Assembly (NCBI GenBank): GCA_009667805.1
Contig: CM019064.1
Location: 386,074,049-386,138,048, forward strand
Length of the DNA stretch: 64,000 bases
Reading direction: 5' to 3'
From: Leptobrachium leishanense
Lineage: Eukaryota; Chordata; Amphibia; Anura; Megophryidae
In this document: positions 1 to 12,032 of the stretch, one piece after another
Layout: the number at the start of each line of letters is the position of its first letter
How positions within the stretch are numbered: position 1 is the stretch's first letter
The notes under the pieces: generated by a model
Told to the model about the DNA's origin: nothing
Database searches by the model: none
Seen by the model: the letters and a program-made list of their open reading frames with translations, nothing else
Position numbers and translations under genes: made by a program

Positions 1-865
1 CAGCAAAAGCAAACATTAACTGTTTAACTACTGGAGCCCTTTGCAGAGTCAGCCTATAACATACAAATGATTTACAATTACAAGATTTATTTCACCTGTA
101 TGTGTGTGGGGGCTGTGGTATATTTTAATGGTATCAGCATTTTAATAGCCCTGTACACTTTTTGTGTAGGTTCTATATTATGTTGTAGGGAGGTGTCCTG
201 TACCTGTGCCCCTGCATTCTACTTCATAAGACTGAAATTATTTTGTAAATACCGCTGATACTAGAAGTCCAACAATAAGCAATGATGCCCCAGGCCAGAC
301 ACTGACATGGCATATGTCTCGCCTGTCTCCTCCAGTCTGCGTCAATCCCCGAGTCATTCATTCGTCCCAGCCGGGTGGACCTCCAGCCAGTCCTTGTCCA
401 AACCATCATGTAGCGCAGCCTGGTCCCTGCTCCCAACACCCCCACCAGGCTCCAAACCTTGCTTGTGCCCCTTTCCCCCTTAGCAATTTTCCGAGGTCTA
501 ACGTCATGCTTGGCCTCCTGGCTACACTCAGCTGTGTACTGCCAAACATCATGTAGGGAACCTCCTGCTAGGTGTTCACCACCCTGGTCTTTTCTTAAAG
601 AGACAGGCACTGGGCACCGTATGATGTCAGATCACCAAACTCTAAGGTGGGGGCCTGCTTATTAAGAACTCTCCTATAAATTCTCAGACAAGCCCTCCCC
701 CTGCAAACCCATGACCTTAGCTTGTTTCCTGACCGTGCTGATCACCACATGTCCTTAATGGTTAGCTTGCTTATATGCAATGTTGTCATCTACCCTTGTT
801 CTGGTGTCACGCTGTTGGTTCTGTTATCTCTGTTATTTGAGGTCATGTATAGCCAAACCCAGGAG
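1..865. other. No recognisable gene or repeat
   Basis: Only short unrelated open frames occur here, without a recognisable domain, splice context or repeat ends. I see nothing to annotate. Confidence 0.5.
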
Positions 866-869
866 CAGA

Positions 870-1088
870 ACAAAAACACTTGGGGCCTCGGGCAATAGGT
901 TATCATGGGGCCCCCTGTTGTTGGGTTCTCACATACATGGGGGCCGACTGCCTGACCTTAACACGCAGCAGCTCATTGCCAGTGTGGGACAGGTCTGATC
1001 AAGTCTTAGAAGGGCCCACTTGGGGCCCCCTCCTAGGCCAGGGCCTTCGGGCTGTGCCACTATTGCCATAATAGTCAGTCCAACCCTG
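870..1088 (-). mobile_element. hAT-type element fragment
   Basis: The right edge, read on the minus strand, starts CAGGGTTGGACTGACTAT, a hAT-style terminus. It is followed inward by runs of GGGCCC-type sequence common in vertebrate hAT MITEs. No matching left terminus was found, so this is a truncated copy. Assignment rests on the terminus only. Confidence 0.45.
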
Positions 1089-1289
1089 GTCAATCCACAA
1101 CAGTCACATATCACTGGCCCCTGACTGTAACACAGGCTGGTCCCAGATTCAGTTGAATAATCACATTTTCATGTGTCTGTCCCACTTATTCTGGTTTGCC
1201 ATATGGGTTTTAATTTTTGAGGCTTGCAATGATTTTAATTCAGTCTTTCCATGAAAACATACAAAGTACTTCTTGAGGGCTCTGAACAT

Positions 1290-1853
1290 GTGCAGTGCTC
1301 ATGCCACTGTACAGAGCACTGGTGAGACCTCACTTGGAGTACTGTGTGCAGTACTGGAGACCGTATCTCCAGAAGGATATAGACATCTTAGAGAGAGTTC
1401 AGAGAAGGGCTACTAAAATGGTGTACGGCTTGAAGGAGAAAAGTTACCAGGAAAGGCTTAATGATCTTAACATGTACAGCTTGGAAAAAAGACGAGACAG
1501 AGGAGATATGATAGAAACATTTAAATACGTAAAGGGAATCCACAAGGTAGAGGAAGGGAGTATATTTAAAAGGAAACAAAGTAGCAAAACAAGAGGACAT
1601 AGTCTTAGATTAGAGGGGCAAAGGTTTAAAAGTAACATCAGAGAGCATTATTTTACTGAGAGGGTGGTGGCTACATGGAACAGTCTTCCAGTTGAAGTGG
1701 TAGAGGCCAAAACAGTGATTGAATATAAGCAAGCATGGGATAGGCATAAGGCTATCCTAAACAAAAGATAAATCCAGGTAAAGTATCCATGTAATTGGGC
1801 AGACTAGATGGGCTGAAAGGTTCTTATCTGCCGACATTTTCTATGTTTCTATG
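1290..1853 (+). mobile_element. 5'-truncated CR1/L2-type LINE, 3' end
   Basis: A 5'-truncated non-LTR retrotransposon: the end of the reverse transcriptase ORF (to 1771) plus about 80 bp of 3' UTR, finishing in TTCTATGTTTCTATGG, a short tail repeat typical of CR1/L2-like elements in frogs. The 5' loss is the usual result of incomplete target-primed reverse transcription. No long upstream ORF or endonuclease remains. Confidence 0.85.
1295..1771 (+). pseudogene. LINE reverse transcriptase C-terminal fragment
   Basis: A 158-codon open frame matching the C-terminal part of CR1/L2-clade ORF2 proteins. Visible landmarks are LVRPHLEYCVQYW (residues 9-21), LERVQRRATKMV (32-43), YSLEKRRDRGDMIE (61-74), the TRGHSLRL segment (about 98-105) and VVATWNSLPVEVVEA (about 124-138). 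The catalytic FADD region, N-terminal RT domains and endonuclease are absent, so it cannot act. The frame opens on GTG inside homologous sequence, so no real start codon exists. It is a dead fragment, though still open over its whole length, which suggests moderate age. Confidence 0.88.
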
Positions 1854-2640
1854 GATGTATCCGGGTGGTAGGACTGGTAGTCAGTATGGCATACATGTAC
1901 CCAAGGCTGAGACGACACTTCATAGGTGATCTCTGATCTGCTCCCTGTCCCACATCCCAGTTCTGAATAAAAATCTCCAGATTTTTAGAGGTGTGCAGTC
2001 AAAGTACTTTTGTGCATGTATGCATGACTGCATGGTGTGTCTAATCTGGACGGAGCCATTGGTGTTTACCCTCAGGGATGTCCAGACATCTTACAAGTCT
2101 CAGAAATGTCCTGAATTCATTCTAAATCACGGAGATACTACCAGTACTGTGGACTAGAATTCCCAGAAAACATGGTAGATACAAACTTGATGTGCCGGTG
2201 AAGGCATTTTCTTTTGCATGTAGCTGCTTGACAGCCCTTTAATTGAAGAACGCAGAATATATATAATTTCCAGGTATCAGCTTTAAAAGGGGCAGTCTAA
2301 TGCTATTAACCATGACCTCAGCAGCTGTAATGTTCAAAGTGAAACATGAATCCCCCTCCAAGTCATAATTACATTCCTTTTAGGTAATGCATTAGGAAAT
2401 CTAGTTTCTGAGGAATGTGTCAAGGCTATAATTATACATACTTATACTTTTATCTTTGAAACATTTTTAAATAATGTTCATCGTTTAATTTTAGTTAAAA
2501 TGAAATCTCAATGTACATCACTTTCACAAATAAAATTACTTTAATTGTTTAATTTTTACTTTCAACGACATTATTGTAATTTTTTTATCTTTCCAAATCA
2601 AAAGATGCTTTTTGGCTAAATTAAGTGTCCAGATGTTACT
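1854..2640. other. AT-rich sequence without recognisable features
   Basis: Low-complexity AT-rich stretches, especially 2400-2600, and no open frame with a recognisable domain. Confidence 0.5.
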
Positions 2641-2707
2641 CTAGCTGATATGTGAATACTAGAGTGACAGTTTCTAAAGATTATGGGATGTATCCCCCTC
2701 TTGCCAG

Positions 2708-2757
2708 TAAGATATTGACAGGAGCTGATATACAGATCAGCTCCAGTCAATATCTTA
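2708..2757. repeat. Short inverted repeat
   Basis: Arms of about 22 bp beginning TAAGATATTGACAGGAGC, with one mismatch and a short centre. The palindrome probably belongs to the neighbouring M2-like repeat. Confidence 0.8.
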
Positions 2758-2949
2758 ATGGCTGAACAAGTTATTCTGCTCTTGCTGCAAGCTCTGCTTG
2801 CAGCTCAGACATAGCGCGTGGTCCCTACTGTAAGCTAACGTCTCCTATAATTATATAGGAGTCCTTAATTTAGCCCTGGGGTTAGAAGAATTACCTATTC
2901 CTTGGTAGCTTGTTCTTCTGATCTGGAGGTGGTATTTCTCATAGAAATA

Positions 2950-3265
2950 CTGACTCCCAGAACCTGGTGTTAAGTTATTTTGCAAAATCACTTAACGCAG
3001 TAAATTAAAAACACAAAAAAAATCCCTTACTTACCTCTCATCCCATGGTGGAGAGGGTGGCCTGATCCTGAAGCTTCCTCTCAATGTGAACAGAGTGAGA
3101 CTGGGAACTATTTGTATCAGAAGAGCGAAGGGAGACTGGGAACTGTTTATTCCCAGTTTCCCTCCTGCGTGATCCCGCGAATGCAAGCTCACACAGAGCT
3201 TGTAGCAAAGACACACTGGGCTCCATGGAGTCCTATGGACTCCAGAAGAAAGGTCCTGTGGTGGC
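2950..3265 (+). mobile_element. M2-like mosaic MITE, diverged
   Basis: It shares an ordered set of landmarks with the copies near 10.3, 22.4, 52.7 and 56.9 kb: a hairpin built on TTAAGTTATTTTGC and GCAAAATCACTTAA (2966-2996), then ACCTCTCATCCC, TGAGACTGGGAAC, TCCCTCC and CTCCATGGAGTCCTATGGA. No coding capacity. Boundaries are uncertain because terminal repeats are not clear in this copy. Confidence 0.6.
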
Positions 3266-3912
3266 ATGCAGGTATCAATTTCTACTTGCGTTTTGTTCCC
3301 CAGCAAGCCACTATTAGCAACTCAAGACCTAATATTTGGGGGTTCCATACAATACCAGCTGCAGTGCCGTATGCTGCTTTTATTGTCCATATGCCTCCAT
3401 GTAGACAAGCCCAACTCTGCGCAAGCTTGTGTATGCGAGGTCACACTGGGGCTCTGGAGGCACAGAGTTATCTACTTGTTGTCAGTGTTCCACTGCATAT
3501 ACTGTAGATAAGAGAGTCATCCATTCTGCACATCATGACTCGAAGTACCTACTGCATTTTTTCATCTATTTATATTCATGTGTTAAGGGATCTCTAAAAT
3601 GCTATGGTCTCCAAGCTGGTATTCTTTCAGGAATAAGACCTCAAGCTGAAAATAATGAGCTGCAATGGAACATCTCATTCTTTTACTGGCTGACTGAGTC
3701 GAATACCATCTTGAGACAAGAATAGTGAGTTCCCAGGGAATAACCTGCACAGATGCGACTTGGTCAGAATAGCGTCTGCAGCCGTGAAGCTAAAGAGTGG
3801 AATTGTTAAGTAGAACGGCTCCAGTTGGTAACTGCTGGGTTGGAATAGGGCTTCTAGTTTAAAGCAGAGAGTCATTTTCCCTTGGTTGGGTGGAGACAGG
3901 AGTGAATATCTA

Positions 3913-4095
3913 CAGGGTTATTCAGAGAGAGATGAAAACCAGGAGAATGACTGGAGAAGTGAAAATTCTAGGTCTAAATAGCCAAACCAGAAAACATTCT
4001 GCCATTTATCTCACTTTCCAAATCGGGTATTTTGACCTAGGATTTTCACTTCTCCAGTCATTCTCCTGCTTTTTACCTCTCTCTGAATAACCCTG
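3913..4095. mobile_element. M1 short palindromic MITE
   Basis: A 183-bp near-palindrome with ends CAGGGTTATTCAGAGAGA, arms of about 60 bp, and a 3-bp target duplication CTA on both sides (3910-3912 and 4096-4098). Two further short copies lie at 57346 and 57660. It has no ORF. The superfamily is undecided; a 3-bp duplication suits PIF/Harbinger-like elements. Confidence 0.85.
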
Positions 4096-4098
4096 CTA

Positions 4099-4929
4099 GT
4101 GTAAAACTGAACAAATGTAGCCTAAATGAGGCAAAGATTGCAATAATGTCCAAACTTGGTAGTGTTTGAGATTTGCTTTCTCATTTGGACACTGAAACCA
4201 GAAATGTTTAACTTGTTGGTCTGTTTAACCATAAATCACTGTTTTGAAATGCTAGCATCAGCACGACCTAAAGGCTTATTATGGCATTCCTTTCTAAGTA
4301 TCTCTATAGTTTAGTCCATTGTGTTGTCTGCCATAATTAGCCCTTTTACAGAGAAAAATGAAGGAAAAAAAAAGAGAAAACTAGTATTTCATATTTCAGA
4401 ACAGGCTTCAAAGAGTGTAAGAATTTTTTTCCCTCATAGTAGATATTTACCAGAGGGTATTTGATGAAGTTTAAAAAGTTTCCATTTCAATTAGAAAGGA
4501 GGTAGCTCACATTCTCAAATTGCGAATACCGCAGATTTTTGCAGGTACAAGTTGATCTCAGGCAATTTTGAACACGAACAAAGGTAGGCTAAAAATGTAA
4601 AGGAATCCTAATTTTCGCGCCCATATCACTTGTGCTGTCACTTCTCTCACTCTATATAAAGGCAGGGCAGCACGAGACCACAGAGCTATTGCTGAACCAT
4701 AGCTCTCAGTTTGCCAGTGGGTCAAGATGTCCTTTTCTTTATAACATTAAAGGTATCAGTACAGTCCTGGGTGTACTATAGCTATTTTGTTTAGGAGCCA
4801 TGACAATTATTTTCTCTTTTAATGGCATCATGTCGACCAGCCTCGTGATCTACTTCCCTGACCTGTTACTGGTCACATGGATTTCTTAGCTCATTTTTAA
4901 CTCAGGTTCATTTTACATGGAACGTTTAT
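4099..4929. other. No recognisable gene or repeat
   Basis: AT-rich sequence with short frames only; nothing supported. Confidence 0.5.
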
Positions 4930-4933
4930 TTAA

Positions 4934-5192
4934 TTTCACTGCTGAGGACGTGTGGGGAACGTCCTTATTGACTCCTAAGGAAAGATAGGGGTTTGTTTGA
5001 ACCCCGATATCTCCCGACTGTTTTCAGCTAGCAGGGTCATGTTTGGTATCCGTAGAAAGGCCAGAGCATGGGCTTTCCAATGATACCAAACGTGACCATG
5101 TTTAAAGTAAAGAAAAAAAATAATAACAATAATAATAAAAAAAAGAAAAATGTGTTTTTTTTAAAACGTGAAATGGCTCAGCAGTGAAGGGG
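4934..5192. mobile_element. TTAA-target MITE (piggyBac/Kolobok-like)
   Basis: Flanked by TTAA at 4930-4933 and 5193-5196. The ends share the inverted motif TTCACTGCTGAG (the right end read on the minus strand gives CCCCTTCACTGCTGAGCC). An inner palindrome around GTTTGGTATC and GATACCAAAC is also present. The TTAA target points to piggyBac or Kolobok; no transposase is present. Confidence 0.75.
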
Positions 5193-5196
5193 TTAA

Positions 5197-6305
5197 TATG
5201 TTCCCATAGACGTATAGCATTTGAGTTGAATATACTGATCATAGATGTTGTGGATGAAATATGTTCTTTGAAGCTAGAATCCATACTCTTATCTCTCAAT
5301 ATTGCATTCCACCACCATATGTGGTTTCAATGCGTGTTGGAATCCATGAGAAATGTAAACTCGGCTGTAAAATACTTTTTAGCACCTGCTACCTTGTGGC
5401 CCCCATATATTTGATGGCTTCAACCATTGGTGTAGGAACCCAAAACATACACAGAGGACAGCCTTCTTTCCATAAGGCAATACAATGGCAGAACAATAAT
5501 GAAATCTCTACAGATTATATAGTTCAGTGTATAATTTCTGTAACATCAGGGTGATAATCTAAAGCATAAACTATGTTCATCCAAGAGATCCTCCATCCAA
5601 GGCACACACTATGCACATGTCCATGATAAAAACTTGGGGGTTCTCTAACCCCTCACCCACTTCCTACACCCATGGCTTCAACATTCATAAATATTCACTG
5701 TTTAATGGATTTCACAAAATGAAGAAAGATACACCCAAAGTGTAGCAGTGGTTTGAATGTAATCCTGCAAAATCCACTTGCTACAAACGCTTGTTCAGGG
5801 GAATATCTGGTCATTCTGACCCAGCATCTAACAAACCATACAGGCCCTGACATGTTAACTAGACACAAACCATCCGAAGATGATTTAAGCGCCTTAAAAG
5901 AGATAAAGTATTGGAATTTTGTGTGTCAACCTGATGGAGGGCAGTCAAAGGAGGGTAAAATGTTGCTACATCATCTACAAATTGGTGCATTTTAAGATAA
6001 CAATGCTAAAACCCTGACCAACCATAATACCGGAACCGTTCAATCAGATATGATTTTTGTAATTGGTATATACATTAGTGCAGCAGAAAATGGTTCAAGA
6101 AGTTCTGAAATATTTTAATTAGAGGCTTTTGTAAAGCTTCCAAAGTAAAAAAAAATCTTTATATAACTTGTGAGTAAAATTCAGATTGCCTCCTGAATAC
6201 GCACAGGTAATTTCATTCAGCGTTTGCCCATTCTTAGATACTAAACACACAGCAAACCATTCAATGGTTTGATGTATAGCCTCATGCACATCTTTATTCT
6301 ATCTT
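5197..6305. other. No recognisable gene
   Basis: Two open frames of 80-97 codons (5261-5554 and 5753-5995, plus strand) have no family I recognise, and no splice or repeat context supports them. Confidence 0.45.
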
Positions 6306-6311
6306 TTGTTT

Positions 6312-6640
6312 GCTTTCTTCCTTTCCTTCCTTTTCTCCCTTCCTTTCCATCTTTTCTCCTTTATTTCCCTTTCTCTTTTCTTTCCTCTTCTCCCTTCCTT
6401 TTATCCATTCTTTAGTTTCTCCCTTCCTTTTATCCATTCTTTCGTTTCTCCCTTCCTTTTATCCATTCTGTCTTTTCTCCCTTCCTTCCTTTTATCCATT
6501 ATTTTTCTTTTCTCCCTTCCTTCCTTTTATCCATTATTTTTCTTTTCTCCCTTCCTTTTATCCATTCTTTTTCTTTTCTCCTTTCCTCCCATATCCTCCT
6601 TATCTCCCTTTCCTTCCTTCCTATTTTCCCTTCCTTCTTG
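6312..6640. repeat. Polypyrimidine (CCTTCCTTTTATCCATT)n tract
   Basis: About 330 bp of nearly pure C/T strand with imperfect units such as CTCCCTTCCTTTTATCCATT. The long frames in it encode only Phe/Ser/Leu/Pro-rich low complexity and are artefacts. Confidence 0.92.
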
Positions 6641-6644
6641 TTGA

Positions 6645-8335
6645 TTTTTTTTATTTGCATATATTTTAGAGCCTACCAAAGTCTGTAAGATCCAGATCAA
6701 GACACCTGGTTCACTGTACATCAGTGGGTATCAGCAGTACCTCACTGCCTTGAAGGTTGATATGATAGTTGTACTGCATCAATCTGAGGGCACCTCTACT
6801 TAATTCTGTTATGACACATGGAATCCAAAACTATAGCCCTCACAGGATGTCAGTGTGAACCTCCATAGGGATCCTACATTTTTTTAATTTCTGTTTCATG
6901 TTAAAATATATATATGATATGTCTGTAATAGGCTTCACGTGTCATGAACATATATTTTTGCTATTAGCAATTCTTCACTTCTTGCTTTTGTTTCCATTCT
7001 TTTAACCATGACCTTAACTGCTCTTCTTTGGTTAAAGAATGGTTTATACTTACATATATCATCTTTCTGAGTGTCTCATAGTATACACAGGTGAAATGTT
7101 AAACCAACCACGATAACTCCACTCCATTGAATACTTATCCACTACAGTACACAAAAGCATTTTATGGCTGGATTTTGCGTTTTGCTGGCTCGCTAGAGTA
7201 CTTGTGGTACAGGGATCGGTTGGAGGTGTGTTACACATGGTGTGCCAAACATTCACAATGTGCGGAATCTACACTGGCAGAGATTAAACAAGTAGAAGCT
7301 GATGACACTTTGTTTAAGTTTACGCTTTGTGTTGTGGATCTATTTCGCCAGTTCTTCTCCTGAAAATATAAGAATCTGGTGGCTCTTGGAGGTCGCTACT
7401 GGACTTATTTTAATCAACAAGTAATTTAGGAACAACTTCTGAAAGGTAGCATTACTTATTATTGTCAACACACCAATAGTTATACTCAAATAAGTCCGAA
7501 TGTTCAGGACTGCAACCTATAAATGAGGGCGCGATAGGGATGGGAAACCAGCATCGTTCAACTACTCATGGACTCCACATCCAACACTCGTCACACTTGC
7601 ATCGGTCGTGTTGTAGATTACCTAATTGTGCCACCTGTGACATATTCTTTAAAGAGGCAATAAACTATATTTTCCATTATGCACGTGCAGGCTAAACCTG
7701 GAATATTATTGCAAATGTAGGCTTCTGCAGCCGTGTCTCCGGTGATTAGACATCACTTTGACAGACCGTGTCGTGTGATTGATCAGACACCCATCCAGAG
7801 AAACATTTTAGAGATATCTGAGGGTTTTTTCACTTGAACATAAATTAAGTGTTTATTTCAATATTTGGCATTTCCTTTAACTCGGGTGCTATAAACCGAG
7901 ATCGCAATCTCACTTTTGAGTGAAAGTCAGATGAAGGAATGTGCTTAAGGCCAATATTTGTAAAATAGAATGACATTTTGCTGTCGGGAATAAAGCTGAC
8001 CACAAGCATTCTACAATTTATTTCTGAATGATTCCTGCAATGAATGTGTGTGGGTAAAGGGCTGCTTCAGCAGACTAGGCGTGTGTAGGAGCTTTAGCAC
8101 TGACTCACCAGCACAACTAATAAATGGAAACGATTATAGAATGCTGAGATAGCAAAGAATGTGTACTTACTCCGGACTTACTCTAATACATTTACTTTCT
8201 CACAGGGTGTAGTTGGTACAGTATTGAGTACTACAATAGGGGAGTGGGGTGGTGTTGGTGGGGTTCATAGCAATGGAACACGGCGGCTATCATGGCCTTA
8301 TGACAAGGGCTAGGACCTAGAAAGTGATTGCTATC
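6645..8335. other. No recognisable gene
   Basis: Short frames only (for example 7127-7363 plus strand) with no recognised domain. No clear repeat ends were found. Confidence 0.45.
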
Positions 8336-8347
8336 TCCTGTGAAATT

Positions 8348-8485
8348 ATATATATATATATATCCAGATGGCTCTGCAGATGCAATAAATCTTTATTTAA
8401 GCTGCATAAAAAAAAAAATAGACGTTTCGGCACACACAGAGCCTTTATCGAGACAGAGCCTTAATACAGGCTCCGTGTGAGCTGT
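8348..8485 (-). repeat. (TA)n plus CGAAACGT-type hairpin repeat
   Basis: A (TA)8 tract is followed by an A-rich run and, on the minus strand, a sequence whose GGCTCTGTGTG and GCCGAAACGTC segments recall a widespread frog repeat signature of the form gatgaag...cgaaacg. A comparable motif occurs at 54468-54500. The element class is not known to me. Confidence 0.4.
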
Positions 8486-8900
8486 GACATTGGTTGTATT
8501 TTTTGGAGTTTAACTAAAGATTTATTGTTTTACTTAAGACCCTGAGTGCATCCACAGAGCCGTTTGGATATCATTGTTTTTGGTTTTAGGCACCAGGGCT
8601 TTTGTGTATATTTTCTCCCCCCCCCCTAATTTGGATTTTTGGCCAATTGACCAGAGACCTGTTTGGAGATACCTGAGCAGAAGATCGCATCTTTGTATGT
8701 AGTGGGGTGAATTGTTGGGTGTTTCAAGGTACAAAAAGGCAATCTAATTTAGTTACATAGCATCAACAATGGAGTCAATGGCAGTGGATATATAAATGGT
8801 ATTAAATCAAAATGTTTTGTAGAGGCAGGTACAGTAGCTCTCAAAAGCAATGTCTTCATTTGCAAACTGTTAGGCCTTTAAATGTTCATGGTTACTTTAA

Positions 8901-9341
8901 GGCTGGTGTCAGACGAGCGTAGTGTTCACGTCTGTGATGGCGCTTAAAAGTACGTCCGTGATAGCATGACAGAAAGCCCATCGGAGCCCGACACACGAAG
9001 TACGTCTGCACTGAACTGCGGACGCACGGCGACCGTGGCCCACGGACGCAAGGCAGGCAAGAACGTACAACCTCTAGAACGGCCGCACAAAGTGCGCTGC
9101 ATCTGCAACGTCTGCATAGCTTTGTGTGTGAGTGATGGAACGTGGTCAGACAGACTGCATTTATACGTCCAGCATTTTTCACAGACAAAATGGTTTTGCT
9201 TTTTAATTTATTTCCCCTCCTACATCCGTCAAATAATACGTCAGTGAAAAAAATGGACTGTGTGACCACTACTGCGTCTTCTGTACGTCCATACTGCACG
9301 GACGTACAGTCCGTAGAAATCACGTTTGTCTGACCCTAGCC
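8901..9341. mobile_element. S3 Harbinger-type MITE
   Basis: 441 bp, ends GGCTGGTGTCAGACGAGCG and, inverted, GGCTAGGGTCAGACAAACG. TAA duplicates flank it exactly (8898-8900 and 9342-9344). The GC-rich, CpG-rich body is full of ACGTCCG/CGGACGT motifs. A second copy in the opposite orientation lies at 22607-23056. No ORF; the end motif is that of the complete Harbinger element at 14212. Confidence 0.9.
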
Positions 9342-9436
9342 TAAATGTACATTGTTGGTGATCGTTTGGATGTAGATGATGAGCATGTGACTGCCTACAG
9401 GCCAAAGGCTAAATAGGAACAAGTCTCTTCTTCGGA

Positions 9437-9570
9437 AAGGTCAGCAACCTTGACCTTCCAGATGTTTTCAAACTAAATCTCCAATGATGCTCAGGTACTA
9501 ATTAGATTGGCTAAACATCATGGGAAATGCAGTCCCAAAACATTTAGCGGTCAATGGCTGCTGACCTCTG
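9437..9570. mobile_element. H3 hAT-type MITE
   Basis: A short palindromic element with ends resembling AGGTCAGCAACCTTGACC and GGCTGCTGACCTCTG, and inner motifs ATGATGCTCAGG and CATCATGGGAAATGCAGT. Copies or pieces occur at 9917, 19139 and 24285. Confidence 0.7.
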
Positions 9571-9651
9571 TTATAGGATAACAGTGTGCATGCACTAGGC
9601 ATTGTGCATGTGTGAAAGTGAGAGGGAGTGTTCATTTGAAGATATCAGCGT

Positions 9652-9796
9652 GGAAAGTCACATGGTTGCAGGTATCAGTGAGGAAGGATGGTCACATGGT
9701 TGCAAATATCAGTGGGGATGGTTGCAGATATCAGTGGGGATGGTGACATGGTTGCAGGTAACCGTGGGGATAGTCACATGGTTGCAGATATCTGTG
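9652..9796. repeat. Short minisatellite, units of about 24-36 bp
   Basis: Five to six imperfect units of the type CACATGGTTGCAGATATCAG followed by TGGGGATGG. The 92-codon frame across it is a by-product. Confidence 0.8.
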
Positions 9797-9916
9797 TCAA
9801 TACCTTCAATGGGGATGCATTTGTGCTTCTTAATAATACATTTATATCAAAAGGAGAATAAAACAGCTATTAATATTTAAAAGAATGCCTGGTGCAGGCA
9901 CACGGTTACTCTAGAA

Positions 9917-10789
9917 CAGGGGTCAGCAGCCTTGGCCCACTTACGGCACCATTCCCTAGTTGGCGATAATGTTACTGCCTCGATATGTAAGCGTTAGCAC
10001 CAGGATAAGTGTGTTTAACACATGCCACCTTATTACATAACTGACGCTACCCCTGTTTGTGCATCAGTTTTTGAGCGCGCTTCCAGAAGCTTACTGTACT
10101 TTGTGCATCCTATACGTAACATGGGGAGCGCAATCATTAATTAGCATTTCGATAAGTAAGGTATTACAAAGTGCTAGCGCTAATTACAGCAGGGATGGGG
10201 AGCACCAAAAGTTAGTACCTTCTAAAATCTGGTGCTAAATGATTCAGCATTTGCAAAATCATGTAGACCCCCTAAAACTCCCCCCCTCAATAAATCCGAT
10301 ACTCACCTCTCATCCCGTGACGAGAACGTGGCTCCATCTGCTGCTACTTATCGCCGGGAGCAAAGTGAGACTGGGAACTTTAGTCCCCAGTCTCCCTCCG
10401 CAATATTCCACAGTGCTGCCTGATCTCACGAGAGCGAGATTACCCAGGGCTCACAGCAGTGCAACCCTCATGGAGTCCTATGGACTCCAGGAGGTGATAC
10501 TTGTGGCGGTGCAGAAGCGCTACCACGAGTATCCCAGTGGTAAGTGATGCTGAGCAGCTCGCTCTGGAGTGCTAGCGCTTGCCACGGAGTATCGTGTTAA
10601 CTTGGGGATGCTACGGGGGAATCTGCAGGCAGAGATTTTCCCTGTTAGTGGTCCAATGTTAACGGGAACTACGGCCCTAAATGTTTTGGGACTGCATTTT
10701 CCACATTCTTTAGCCAATCTAATGAATACCTGAGCATCATGGGAGATGTAGTTTCAAAAGATCCATAGTGACAATTTTACTGACCCTTG
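9917..10789. mobile_element. H3 hAT-type MITE split by an M2 insertion
   Basis: The H3 left end CAGGGGTCAGCAGCC is at 9917. Its right half, with CCTAAATGTTTTGGGACTGC and a terminal CTGACCCTTG, resumes near 10672. The flanks CTCTAGAA and TGCTAGAA agree at 6 of 8 bases, consistent with an old 8-bp duplication. The middle (about 9941-10671) is a separate M2 element. Confidence 0.7.
9941..10671 (-). mobile_element. M2 mosaic MITE
   Basis: Inverted orientation relative to the copy at 56788. It shares AAGCTTACTGTACTTT, GTGCTAAATGATTCAGC, ACTCACCTCTCATCCC, GTGAGACTGGGAAC, the CTCATGGAGTCCTATGGACT palindrome and TTTTCCCTGTTAG. No coding capacity. Ends are degenerate GGCACCATTC-like sequences. Confidence 0.7.
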
Positions 10790-11094
10790 TGCTAGAAAAG
10801 ACTTATCAATATATAGGTGTTGAACATTTGTTTTGAACACCATATTTAAGATTACAGCAAATGCAATGGTGCCCTATAATTGTATGTTTATTACCCTTTT
10901 CAAGGTTTTTTTTGTTTTTAATGCTGTGAGTGGTGAATATTTTATGGTATCATGTATTTGAATCTTAAGAGGTGCATGTTTTCCTTTAACAGTACTGCCG
11001 AACACATATTTGTGCTTAATAGAAAGAGGGTGTGCATGCTTTTACATATCCGGCTTGCAGAGCCCACGGATGAAGGTGAACCGGTAAATGTTTG

Positions 11095-11489
11095 CAGGGG
11101 CGTAACTACCAGTAGTACAGAGAGTGCCACTGCAACCGGGCCCCTGGGTTCAGGAGGGCCCACACAGAGCCGGCAGCGGTCTCACCTGGGTGGCTTGGCA
11201 AGGGCCAGGGCCTCCCCTATGATTGTAATGATCACATTACTGTGAGTTTTATTGCTGTGGAGCTCTGAGATATACATGGTGCAAATTACATTAAAAATGG
11301 GATGAAATAAAGTGGTTGTAGTGGACCTGGAACAAAATGGGACACTGACTGTCTGCAGTCAACATTGTGGACCTGGAGGGTTCCAGTGCATGGGGATGAC
11401 GTGGAGGGGGTGATATGTTTTTGCCAAGGGTGGGGGGGGCTTTCCTGGAAAGCTGTACCTGGGCCCTGAGGTTACGAGTTATGCCTCTG
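11095..11489. mobile_element. hAT-type MITE with CAGGGGCGTAACTA ends
   Basis: The left terminus is CAGGGGCGTAACTACCAG; the right terminus read inverted is CAGAGGCATAACTCGTAA. The 8-bp flanks AATGTTTG (11087-11094) and CATGTTTG (11490-11497) match at 7 of 8 bases. It contains one copy (about 11229-11265) of the unit TTATTGCTGTGGAGCTCTG that is amplified in tandem at 61455-61870. Confidence 0.85.
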
Positions 11490-11497
11490 CATGTTTG

Positions 11498-12030
11498 CAT
11501 GTGTTACTGTGAGTGAGATTATGTGTCAGATTGTATACAAAATTATTTTGATGATCAGGATTAATCAGTGCATGCTTACACGTAATAAAGTCACAGGTGC
11601 ATGTTTGCATGAATGATCATGGATGAGTGCACTTGTGCGAGTGTTGGAATGGATGACTTCATGTGTAAAGGTGAACGGGGCAGGCACGCAGAAATAATGG
11701 TGAGTGAATATGTGTTTTATGTGTGGATTTGTGGTATGTGAGGGTGATTGAGCAAACACGTGAATATGTCTAAGTATGCTCATGTGCGAGGAAGCATGTA
11801 GATGCGTAGAATGTGTCTGTGTGAGAGATGCATGCGTATTAATTGATCATGTCAAATAAGTATCCGAAAATGAATGTATTAACTTTGCATAAGTAATTTG
11901 TAAGGTCAGTGGACAAAGTTTTTGTAACACTATACTGTAAATAGGAATGTGTGCATACATACATAACATACATGCACGTGTATCTTGTCTGATAGATCTA
12001 AACGTAACACTTTCTTCAGCTTTACACTAG
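11498..12030. other. GT/TG-rich sequence, no gene
   Basis: Diffuse TG-rich sequence (11500-11830) without a clean unit, followed by unique-looking sequence. Confidence 0.45.
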
Positions 12031-12032
12031 AA

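Noticed and set aside
6306..6669. 112- and 119-codon Phe/Ser-rich frames
   Set aside because: Produced by the CCTTCCTTTT polypyrimidine tract.
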